From Kiritimatiellia bacterium (lineage in GTDB: Bacteria > Verrucomicrobiota > Kiritimatiellia > UBA8416 > JABMPJ01), in contig JAOZSS010000008.1 of assembly GCA_029939545.1 (NCBI GenBank), positions 16,280 to 28,668 of the forward strand: DNA of 12,389 nt, given 5' to 3'. Below, piece by piece: positions 1-5,723 of this stretch. Numbering within the stretch: position 1 is the first letter of the stretch; the number at the start of each line of letters is the position of its first letter. Made by a program: the position numbers and the translations under genes. Below the pieces are notes generated by a model. That model was not told where the DNA came from, did not search any database, and saw only the letters and a program-made list of their open reading frames with translations.

Positions 1-759
1 CACGATCACCCCGGACGTGTCGTGGAGGAAATCGACGCTGTCGACATGGGGCAAGCGGGGCACCATGAGCACCATGGTTGTGATCCGCAGAATGTTGAGT
101 GCGAGCGCCTGTAGGAGCGCGGCCGTGACGGCCATGATCTTCTGGTGGAGGGCGAGGCGTTTGACCAGTCCCAGTCCCAGGGCGAGAATGAACACCGTGG
201 TGGCGGTGCGCATGCCGCTGCACCACGCCGGCACCTCGAAGATGTGAAGGCCTGTCTTCAGTACTAGTCCATCCGCCCAGACACGAACATTCAGGATGTG
301 CAGCAGCCACTCGGATCCCGTGACCGAGATCTGCTGCATGGTGATCTGAAACGCACCGAGAACCTGGGAGGGCAGGGGATGAGCCCAGTAGAGCAGAAAG
401 AGCGCCTTGGCGGCGTCGCGTGCGTAGTGGCCGGGGAGCGCCCACCCCAGGCAGGCCGCAACCACGGCCAGCAGGCCCAGCCACTCGGCCTGGTGGATGC
501 CAGCCACAATGCCGCCCACATGGAGCAGCGCACCGAGGAGACCACATAGCAGGACCCACCAGACGCGAATCGGCGCGGCCGGCTTCTCCGGCTTCGGGCG
601 GAGCAACACCAGCACCGCGAACACACCGGTCAGGATGAAGCGGATAAGCGTATCCCGGGCGGCGGTGAGCTGTCCAATGTGCGTCAGAACCCACAGGGCC
701 AGCAGAAAACCGGCCGCTGCGGCGACCACGCTACGCGTTGCGCGATGTTCACGAGTCAT
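1..759 (-). CDS. Exosortase family transpeptidase, C-terminus cut by window edge
   Basis: Integral inner-membrane cysteine protease/transpeptidase that processes proteins with a C-terminal PEP-CTERM-like sorting signal, functionally analogous to sortase. Reading inward from ATG 759-757 gives 253 residues with several hydrophobic segments (about 11-30, 38-54, 66-88, 92-110, 185-200, 207-233). The three family motifs are present in the right order: FEVPAWCSGMR with catalytic Cys180 and Arg184, NILR with Arg225, and FLHDTSG with His246, the Cys/Arg/His set of exosortases. The frame is open through base 1, so the last membrane segment and any C-terminal extension are missing. No in-frame start lies upstream before a stop at 790-792. 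There is no good Shine-Dalgarno sequence, but a promoter sits just upstream. The upstream neighbour on the same strand is a DeoR regulator. No sorting-signal substrate is visible in the window, so the exosortase subtype is not assigned. Confidence 0.88.
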   Translation of the reverse strand, partial: MTREHRATRSVVAAAAGFLLALWVLTHIGQLTAARDTLIRFILTGVFAVLVLLRPKPEKPAAPIRVWWVLLCGLLGALLHVGGIVAGIHQAEWLGLLAVVAACLGWALPGHYARDAAKALFLLYWAHPLPSQVLGAFQITMQQISVTGSEWLLHILNVRVWADGLVLKTGLHIFEVPAWCSGMRTATTVFILALGLGLVKRLALHQKIMAVTAALLQALALNILRITTMVLMVPRLPHVDSVDFLHDTSGVIV

Positions 760-768
760 GAGGCCCGA

Positions 769-798
769 ATCATACGCGAGATGTGGACTTCATCTCAA
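769..798 (-). promoter_or_regulatory. Predicted promoter of the exosortase gene
   Basis: On the minus strand, TTGAGA (798-793) and TATGAT (774-769) are separated by 18 bases. Each hexamer matches the sigma-70 consensus at five of six positions. Only nine bases separate the -10 from the ATG at 759, so the predicted transcript would start at or within a few bases of the start codon. A 6-base inverted repeat GAGATG/CATCTC (778-783 and 791-796) overlaps the spacer and -35, and could be an operator or a small hairpin after the upstream gene. This is a by-eye prediction. Confidence 0.45.
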
Positions 799-828
799 GC
801 GAGCTTTCAGGCAGAAGTGCCCGCGTTG

Positions 829-1599
829 CTACGCCGTGACGACAGCGACGTTCTCTTTGCGAATGGCTTGGAGGTCGCGTTTGGAGGCCCCGTTATCGGT
901 GATAAATGTGTCAACGTCGGCCACAGCCCCGAAACCCACAAAGGAGACCGCCCCGATCTTGCTGCTGTCGACGAGGAGCACCACGCGTCGGGCACTCTGG
1001 ATGACCTGCTGTTTCGTGTAGGCTTCGCGGGGGTCCGTGGTGGTGAGCCCCTTCGCGATGTCGAGACCGATCGTGCCCATAAACACCGTATCCACGTGCA
1101 GCTTCTCGATCATGAGGCCGGTGAGCGGGCCCACAAAGGTCTGGCTCAATGTGCGGAGTTCACCGCCAATCACAATCACGCGGGGGCCCGAACCCGACAG
1201 CGCGCTGGCCACGCGCAGGGAGTTGGTCACGATCGTCAAGTGGTTCATGCTGGCAAGCTGTGTGGCCAGGGCGAGTACCGTGCTGCCGCCATCAAGAAAG
1301 ATCGTGTCGCGGGGTTCAATCAGCTCCAGGGCCGCCTTGGCAATGTGCTGTTTCTCCTCGGCGCGCAGGGTGGCCTTGTCGTCGAAGAGGGGCTCGGACA
1401 TACGCGGGTTCGCCGAGACCGCGCCACCATGCACCTTGCGAATCAGCCCGCGCGTCTCCATCTCGGTCAGATCACGCCGCACGGTGGCGGGCGACACGCC
1501 GATGATCTCGCAGAGCTCCTGCACGCGCACCACGTGTCGTTTGCGCAGCAACTGCGCGATTTTCTCAAGGCGCTCCGGGGCGAGATCTTTGATCAACAT
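829..1599 (-). CDS. DeoR-family transcriptional regulator
   Basis: DNA-binding repressor or activator of carbohydrate genes, probably sensing a phosphorylated sugar. The product is 256 residues, typical for the family. The N-terminal DeoR winged helix-turn-helix (about 9-60) has the recognition helix VSPATVRRDL at 35-44 and the wing VHGGA at 56-60. The C-terminal sensor domain (about 78-235) shows the phosphate-binding DGGSTVLALATQL at 103-115, VTNS at 124-127, and further on a GGELR motif and VDSSK. ATG 1599 is chosen because it gives the classic N-terminus (MLIKDLAPERLEKIAQLL) and AGGAA lies eight bases upstream. A longer in-frame reading to 1908 would run antisense into the next gene and adds no family sequence. 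The gene is followed on the same strand by the exosortase after 69 bases, and diverges from the YchF-like gene. The repeats before its start suggest autoregulation. The effector and regulon cannot be told from here. Confidence 0.9.
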   Translation of the reverse strand: MLIKDLAPERLEKIAQLLRKRHVVRVQELCEIIGVSPATVRRDLTEMETRGLIRKVHGGAVSANPRMSEPLFDDKATLRAEEKQHIAKAALELIEPRDTIFLDGGSTVLALATQLASMNHLTIVTNSLRVASALSGSGPRVIVIGGELRTLSQTFVGPLTGLMIEKLHVDTVFMGTIGLDIAKGLTTTDPREAYTKQQVIQSARRVVLLVDSSKIGAVSFVGFGAVADVDTFITDNGASKRDLQAIRKENVAVVTA

Positions 1600-1600
1600 A

Positions 1601-1640
1601 CTGATTGTTCCTGATTGGTTCTGATTGAATATGATTAAGT
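1601..1640. promoter_or_regulatory. Four phased 10-base direct repeats, candidate DeoR operator
   Basis: The bases read as four consecutive 10-mers: CTGATTGTTC, CTGATTGGTT, CTGATTGAAT, ATGATTAAGT. The core TGATT recurs at 1602, 1612, 1622 and 1632, exactly one helical turn apart, and starts two bases before the regulator's start codon. Tandem boxes on one helix face are a known operator style for DeoR-family proteins; I recall FruR of Lactococcus lactis binding four 10-base boxes. The position over the regulator's leader fits autorepression. I could not find a convincing -10/-35 pair for the regulator itself. The remainder of the 1600-1786 gap holds only weak promoter-like sequence (for example TTGACC at 1650-1655) toward the plus-strand gene. 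Confidence 0.6.
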
Positions 1641-1786
1641 AGAGCACTATTGACCAAACGGGTGCAAGCGGCAAATCTGTGCGTCTTCCTGCGGCTCGGC
1701 CGAATCCTGATACAGACGTATCCTGATCGACGCCCGTCATCTCTTTCTGTATGGTCGCGTCTGATTTTTCGAAAGGTGCGGAATCT

Positions 1787-2815
1787 ATGAAGATTGCTTT
1801 GATTGGATTTGAGCAGGCGGGCAAGCGGACGCTGTTTGCGCTGTTGACCGGTCGGGATGTGGGTGCGAACCGGAAACCGGGCGAAGTGGTGGAAGGGATT
1901 GCCGACATTCGCGACCCGCGCGTGGATAAGCTGGCGGAGCTGTGTGAGCCCGAGGGGACGGTCTATGCGCAGAACCATTTCGTGCTGTGTCCGGATGCCG
2001 TGACGGGGAGCGGGTCGCGCGACTGGCTCGATGCGGCGCGGCGTTGCGACCTCCTGTGTCTTGTGGTGCGCGCGTTTGAGTCGGACCAAGTGTATCACCC
2101 GGCCGGCTCGATCGATGCTGAGCGCGATCGGGTGGACCTGGCATCGGAGATCCTCTTGGCCGACATGGAGCTGGTCGAGAAACGCCAGGCGCGCCTGGAG
2201 AAAGAGGCGCGGGCCGGACTCAGTGCCGGGCAGAAACTTGAGCAGAAGGCGCTTGAGAAATGCATGGCAATCCTCGAGGAGGAAAAGGGCGTCGCGGAGG
2301 CGGAACTGGATGAGCAGGAGTTGAGCGCGATTCGCAGCCTGGGATTGCTGACGCTGCTTCCGGTGCTGGTGGCGAGGAACGTCTCTGAAGACGATTTGGG
2401 TGACGCGCGTGATGGGTCCGTGACGGTGTCGTGCCAGATCGAGCAGGAGATTGCGGCCATCGCGGATCCTGCGGAGCGCGATGAATACCTGGAGAGCCTC
2501 GGGCTGGATGCGCTGGGAGTTGACCGTGTTAATGCCGCGGCCTATGACGCGTTGGGGCTGATGTCGTTCTATACGACCGGCAAGGATGAGTGTCGCGCGT
2601 GGACCATCCGCAAGGGGAGCATCGCGCCAGTGGCCGGCGGCAAGATACACAGCGATATCGAGCGCGGCTTTATTCGTGTTGAGGTCACTAAGTACGAGGA
2701 CTTCCTGGAGACCGGCTCGGAGAAGGCCGCGAAGGACCAGGGCAAGATCCAGCTCAAGGGCAAAGACTATATCATCGAAGACGGCGACATCTGTCACTTC
2801 CTGTTCAACGTGTAG
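1787..2815 (+). CDS. YchF/DUF933-type TGS-domain protein with degenerate G domain
   Basis: Member of the YchF (Obg-related, TRAFAC) family, normally a ribosome-associated ATPase linked to stress responses. It has 342 residues, against about 363 for typical YchF. The C-terminal TGS/DUF933 part (about 258-342) is textbook: GFIRVEV at 294-300, KYEDF, KGKDYIIEDGD and the terminal HFLFNV. A coiled-coil-like stretch covers about 126-182. The N-terminal nucleotide site is eroded. The P-loop reads GFEQAGKRT (7-15), with Arg14 where the Mg-coordinating Ser/Thr should be. The usual switch region FCTIEPN is absent. The DIAG motif is replaced around 66-75 by LCPDAVTG. The N-x-x-E specificity motif is only approximated by NVSE (198-201). 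ATG 1787 is chosen because GAAAGG lies ten bases upstream and it starts directly with the family strand MKIALIGF. The alternative ATG at 1751 has no ribosome-binding site. It may no longer hydrolyse nucleotide. Confidence 0.85.
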   Translation: MKIALIGFEQAGKRTLFALLTGRDVGANRKPGEVVEGIADIRDPRVDKLAELCEPEGTVYAQNHFVLCPDAVTGSGSRDWLDAARRCDLLCLVVRAFESDQVYHPAGSIDAERDRVDLASEILLADMELVEKRQARLEKEARAGLSAGQKLEQKALEKCMAILEEEKGVAEAELDEQELSAIRSLGLLTLLPVLVARNVSEDDLGDARDGSVTVSCQIEQEIAAIADPAERDEYLESLGLDALGVDRVNAAAYDALGLMSFYTTGKDECRAWTIRKGSIAPVAGGKIHSDIERGFIRVEVTKYEDFLETGSEKAAKDQGKIQLKGKDYIIEDGDICHFLFNV

Positions 2816-2816
2816 T

Positions 2817-2868
2817 GTGTGAGAAGGTGAGAGTGTGAGAAGGTGACCTTCCCGCCTTCCCACCTTCT
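2817..2868. terminator. Purine-rich repeat and hairpin between convergent genes
   Basis: A 14-base unit GTGTGAGAAGGTGA occurs twice, at 2817-2830 and 2833-2846, a 16-base period. It is followed by an inverted copy CACCTTCTGTCAC (about 2861-2873), which pairs with either unit at 11 of 13 positions. A second perfect dyad GAAGGT-G-ACCTTC lies at 2839-2851. The element fills the gap between the YchF-like gene and metY, which converge, so it could end transcription from both sides. No T-run follows the stem, so a rho-independent mechanism is unproven. Confidence 0.4.
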
Positions 2869-2869
2869 G

Positions 2870-4171
2870 TCACCCTTGACTTGTCGCCAGCGCCTGCACG
2901 AAGTCGGCCTTGATGTCTTCGATGTTTTCGAGGCCTACGGCGACGCGGACAAACTCGGGGGTGACCCCGGCGGCGCGTTGCGATTCTTCGGACATCTGCT
3001 GGTGACTGGTTGAGGCCGGGTGTAGCACGAGGGTCTTGGCATCGCCCACGTTGGCCAGGTGACTGGCCAGCTTGACGCTGTCGATGAATCTCGTGCCGGC
3101 TTCACTGCCGCCCTTGATGCCGAAGCCGAGGACGGCCCCGTAGCCGCCGCTGAGATACTGGTCGGCCCGAGCGCGCGAGGGATGTTCCTCGAGGCCGGTG
3201 TAGACCACCCACTCCACGGCATCCTGCTTCTTCAGCCATTCGGCCAGGGCTAGGGTATTGGCGCTCTGCTGGCGGATGCGCAGCGGCAGCGTTTCAAGCC
3301 CTTGCAGGAAGAGGAAGGCGTTGAACGGGCTGGGGCACATACCGAGGTTCCGCATCCCCTGGACGCGGGCCTTGATGATGTAGGCCACATTGCCCATGCC
3401 CGGCACATCGCTCAAGGCATCGGCGTAAACCAGGCCATGGTAGCTCTCGTCCGGCGTGTTGAAGCCCGGGAAGCGATCGCTCTTCCAGTTGAATCTTCCG
3501 CTGTCAACGATGACCCCGCCGATCGAGGTGCCGTGACCGCCAATCCATTTGGTGCAGGAGTGGACCACGATGTCGATGCCGTGGTCGATGGGGCGGCAGA
3601 GGATCGGGGCAAAGGTGTTGTCAGCGATGACGGGTACACCGGCGGCGTGCGCGACCTCGGCGATGGCGGCCAGGTCGAGAATATCGCCCTTGGGATTGCC
3701 GATGGTTTCGAGGAAGACCGCCTTGGTGTTGGCCTTGATTGCCGCGGCAAATGCCTCGGGGGTGCCGTCATCGATAAACGTCACGTCGATACCCATCTTC
3801 GGTAGCGTGTGACGGAAGCAGGTCTCCGTGCCGCCGTAGAGCGATGCAGAGGCGACGATGTGGTCGCCGGCTTCGGCAATGTTGTGGACGGCGAGGAAGA
3901 TCGCCGCCATGCCGCTGGAGGTGAGGAGGGCGCCGACGCCACCCTCGAGGGCCGCGATACGCTTCTCCACGACGTCCGATGTCGGATTCATCAGGCGGGT
4001 GTAGATGTTGCCAAATTCCTTCAGTGCAAAAAGGTTGGCGGCGTGCTCAGAGTTGTTGAATACATAACTGGTGGTCTGGTAGATCGGTACGGCACGCGCA
4101 CCCGTCGTAGGGTCGGCCGTCTGCCCGGCGTGTAGAGCCAGTGTTTCTGCGTTAAGTGTCTCTGTGCTCAT
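2870..4171 (-). CDS. metY: O-acetylhomoserine sulfhydrylase (PLP enzyme)
   Basis: Cytosolic Cys/Met-metabolism PLP-dependent enzyme that makes homocysteine from O-acetylhomoserine and sulfide, the direct sulfhydrylation route to methionine. It has 433 residues, the normal length for the O-acetylhomoserine/O-acetylserine sulfhydrylase subfamily and longer than cystathionine synthase. Signature stretches run TLALHAGQ (10-17), VPIYQTTSYVF (28-38), NIYTRLMNPT (55-64), and SSGMAA (85-90) for phosphate binding. Asp184 in IADNTF binds the pyridine nitrogen, and Lys208 in HSCTKWIGGHG is the PLP Schiff-base lysine. ATG 4171 has AAAGGA about 11 bases upstream. The gene starts 23 bases after the Rrf2 regulator on the same strand, so the two form an operon under the regulator's promoter. 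The divergent cysK uses the parallel serine substrate, which supports a sulfur-assimilation locus. Some family members act on O-succinylhomoserine or O-acetylserine; the sequence does not settle substrate preference. Confidence 0.93.
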   Translation of the reverse strand: MSTETLNAETLALHAGQTADPTTGARAVPIYQTTSYVFNNSEHAANLFALKEFGNIYTRLMNPTSDVVEKRIAALEGGVGALLTSSGMAAIFLAVHNIAEAGDHIVASASLYGGTETCFRHTLPKMGIDVTFIDDGTPEAFAAAIKANTKAVFLETIGNPKGDILDLAAIAEVAHAAGVPVIADNTFAPILCRPIDHGIDIVVHSCTKWIGGHGTSIGGVIVDSGRFNWKSDRFPGFNTPDESYHGLVYADALSDVPGMGNVAYIIKARVQGMRNLGMCPSPFNAFLFLQGLETLPLRIRQQSANTLALAEWLKKQDAVEWVVYTGLEEHPSRARADQYLSGGYGAVLGFGIKGGSEAGTRFIDSVKLASHLANVGDAKTLVLHPASTSHQQMSEESQRAAGVTPEFVRVAVGLENIEDIKADFVQALATSQG

Positions 4172-4194
4172 TGTCTTATCGTCCTTTCAGTGTC

Positions 4195-4626
4195 CTATAT
4201 ACTGTACGAGATTTCCTCTTGTGCCTTCGTCTGTTCTGCCATGTGTGCAACCGTTGTCCGCCCAAACAAATCTTCGAGCACCGTGACCGCTTTCTCCCAT
4301 ACGGGGCGTGTGGGGCACGATGCTTCCCTCTTACAGTGAGTGTCGATGCATGGCACTGGGCGGATGGGGCCCTCGACGGCGGCAAGGACATCGCCGAGCG
4401 TGATGCTCTTGGGGTCCTTCGCGATGGAGAACCCGCCCTTACGCCCTCTGTGGCTGACCACGAGACCGGAGGCCTTGAGGCGGACCATAATCTGCTCAAT
4501 GTAGTCCGCAGACAGCTCCTCCGCTTCTGCAATCTGATATTTTGTGACAGAGCCTGTCCCTTGACGTACCGCCAAATAGACCATTATTCTGGCCGCGTAA
4601 CGGCCCTTTGTGGATAATGCCATCAT
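4195..4626 (-). CDS. Rrf2-family transcriptional regulator with three-cysteine motif
   Basis: Small dimeric winged-helix regulator of 143 residues. The N-terminus MALSTKGRYAARIMVYLA is typical of Rrf2. The helix-turn-helix spans about 26-57 (IAEAEELSADYIEQIMVRLKASGLV), and the wing is SHRGRKGGF (58-66). Residues 93-104 carry Cys93, Cys98 and Cys104 (C-X4-C-X5-C), close to the IscR iron-sulfur ligand set (C-X5-C-X5-C), so a redox or Fe-S-sensing mode is possible. Two ATG codons stand in tandem (4626 and 4623), with AAGGGG roughly eight bases upstream. The gene heads an operon with metY and diverges from cysK. That context suggests a regulator of cysteine/homocysteine synthesis, comparable with CymR of Bacillus, which is also Rrf2-type and works with CysK. 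An IscR-like role in Fe-S assembly is the main alternative, but no isc/suf gene is present in the window. Confidence 0.9.
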   Translation of the reverse strand: MMALSTKGRYAARIMVYLAVRQGTGSVTKYQIAEAEELSADYIEQIMVRLKASGLVVSHRGRKGGFSIAKDPKSITLGDVLAAVEGPIRPVPCIDTHCKREASCPTRPVWEKAVTVLEDLFGRTTVAHMAEQTKAQEEISYSI

Positions 4627-4640
4627 TCTAGTGCCCCTTG

Positions 4641-4657
4641 GTCAATACATGATTGAC
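4641..4657. promoter_or_regulatory. Perfect 17-base inverted repeat, candidate Rrf2 operator
   Basis: GTCAAT (4641-4646) and ATTGAC (4652-4657) are perfect inverted arms around a 5-base centre ACATG. The right arm overlaps the -35 hexamer of the predicted cysK promoter. The dyad would lie downstream of the start of the opposite transcript. Bound protein could therefore repress both operons. A second palindrome CATGATCATG (4657-4666) touches it. Assignment to the adjacent Rrf2 regulator is inference from position. Confidence 0.55.
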
Positions 4658-4681
4658 ATGATCATGATTCGTGCGTATTGT
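4653..4681 (+). promoter_or_regulatory. Predicted cysK promoter
   Basis: A perfect -35 TTGACA (4653-4658) is followed after exactly 17 bases by TATTGT (4676-4681), a four-of-six -10. Transcription would start near 4688, giving a leader of about 60 bases before the cysK ATG. The -35 is overlapped by the inverted repeat at 4641-4657. A weaker alternative lies further down, with TTGGCA at 4693-4698 and an AT-rich region around 4718-4727. Confidence 0.55.
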
Positions 4682-4682
4682 A
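4677..4682 (-). promoter_or_regulatory. Predicted -10 of the rrf2-metY operon, overlapping the cysK -10
   Basis: Read on the minus strand, 4682-4677 is TACAAT, five of six matches to the -10 consensus. It shares five bases with the plus-strand -10 because the block GTATTGTAC is nearly symmetric. The matching -35 region is poor (TTGCAT at 4704-4699 with a 16-base spacer). Transcription would begin around 4670, about 45 bases before the regulator's start codon. Confidence 0.35.
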
Positions 4683-4749
4683 CGCCGCATCGTTGGCAAT
4701 GCAATAGAAAAACCATGTATTTTATAGTCATCATTAAAGGAGCAAGCTC

Positions 4750-5691
4750 ATGAACGTCTATTCGGACAACTCACTCTCAATCGGAAGAACGCCGTTGGTG
4801 AAGCTGAACAAGCTGGTCGGCAGCAAAGCCACGGTCTTGGGCAAGGTTGAGGGCCGCAATCCCGGTTACTCGGTGAAGTGTCGCATTGGTGCCTCGATGG
4901 TCTGGGATGCCGAGAAGCGTGGCGTCCTGAAGGAAGGTATGACGATTGTCGAGCCGACCAGCGGCAACACGGGGATCGCGCTGGCCTGTGTGGCCGCCGC
5001 GCGCGGTTACAAGTTGAAGCTGACGATGCCGGATACGATGAGCATTGAGCGCCGCCGTATTCTCCAGGCCTTCGGCGCCGAAGTGGAACTGACCCCGGGT
5101 GCCGGTGGTATGGCCGTAGCGGTTCAGCGCGCGACGGAGATCCTTGAGAGCGACCCGGAGCAGTTCTTCCTACCGCAGCAGTTTGAGAATCCGGCTAATC
5201 CGAAGATTCATATCGAGACGACGGGTCCGGAGATCTGGACCGACACGGATGGCGAAGTGGACGTGATCGTAGCCGGCGTCGGAACCGGCGGGACGATTAC
5301 CGGTTTGTCCAAGTTCTTTAAGGAGGTGAAGGGGCGCGATGTCGTTTCCGTGGCGGTTGAGCCGGAGGCGAGTCCGGTGTTGACGCAGACGTTGGCAGGC
5401 GAAGCACTCAAGCCGGGGCCCCACAAGATCCAGGGCATTGGCGCCGGGTTCGTGCCGGGCGTGCTGGATCTCTCGCTGGTGAACCGCGTGGAGCTGGTCA
5501 GCAACGAGGAGTCGATGGAGGTCGCACGGCGATTGGCCCAGGAGGAAGGCCTGCTCTCGGGAATCTCCAGCGGTGCGGCCACGGCGGTGGCGATGCGTCT
5601 GGCGGCAGATTCGGAGTTTGAAGGCAAGAATATCGTTGTCATTCTGCCCGATTCCGGTGAAAGGTATCTGTCGACACCGTTGTTTGACTGA
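4750..5691 (+). CDS. cysK: Cysteine synthase A (O-acetylserine sulfhydrylase)
   Basis: Cytosolic PLP enzyme that forms L-cysteine from O-acetylserine and sulfide. At 313 residues it is the usual CysK length. Motifs are complete: GRTPLVKL at 12-19, the PLP lysine Lys43 within GRNPGYSVKCRIGA, the substrate loop TSGNTG at 70-75, the phosphate-binding GVGTGGT at 176-182, the SSGAA motif beginning at Ser273 (SSG at 273-275) that contacts the pyridine nitrogen, and the C-terminal PDSGERYLST. A strong ribosome-binding site AAAGGAG (4736-4742) lies seven bases before the ATG. It is the first gene of a plus-strand pair with a cupin protein 32 bases downstream, and diverges from the Rrf2 regulator. It is probably controlled through the inverted repeat over its -35. 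The sequence is intact with no odd features. CysM (thiosulfate-using) is less likely given the motif set, but cannot be fully excluded. Confidence 0.95.
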   Translation: MNVYSDNSLSIGRTPLVKLNKLVGSKATVLGKVEGRNPGYSVKCRIGASMVWDAEKRGVLKEGMTIVEPTSGNTGIALACVAAARGYKLKLTMPDTMSIERRRILQAFGAEVELTPGAGGMAVAVQRATEILESDPEQFFLPQQFENPANPKIHIETTGPEIWTDTDGEVDVIVAGVGTGGTITGLSKFFKEVKGRDVVSVAVEPEASPVLTQTLAGEALKPGPHKIQGIGAGFVPGVLDLSLVNRVELVSNEESMEVARRLAQEEGLLSGISSGAATAVAMRLAADSEFEGKNIVVILPDSGERYLSTPLFD

Positions 5692-5723
5692 GCGGCTCTG
5701 TTCATAAGCGTAAAGGATATATC

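Noticed and set aside
679..1614. 311-codon plus-strand open frame opposite the DeoR regulator
   Set aside because: The minus strand encodes an intact DeoR regulator with conserved helix-turn-helix and sensor motifs; the plus frame has none.
1751..1786. Earlier ATG for the YchF-like gene
   Set aside because: The twelve added residues precede the conserved MKIALIGF strand and have no Shine-Dalgarno sequence, whereas GAAAGG supports ATG 1787.
1600..1908. N-terminal extension of the DeoR regulator up to an ATG at 1908
   Set aside because: The extra 103 residues are low in family signal, run through the repeat operator and antisense into the neighbouring gene; ATG 1599 has a ribosome-binding site and gives the canonical N-terminus.
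1565..2863. 432-codon minus-strand open frame opposite the YchF-like gene
   Set aside because: It is antisense to a protein with a conserved TGS domain, and its first residues come from the intergenic repeat; not a gene.
3302..3805. 167-codon plus-strand open frame opposite metY
   Set aside because: It is antisense to the catalytic core of an intact PLP enzyme (including Lys208); a shadow of its codon use.
4688..4749. Possible riboswitch or T-box leader before cysK
   Set aside because: The predicted leader is only about 60 bases, with no stem array, terminator or T-box/SAM-type motif visible.
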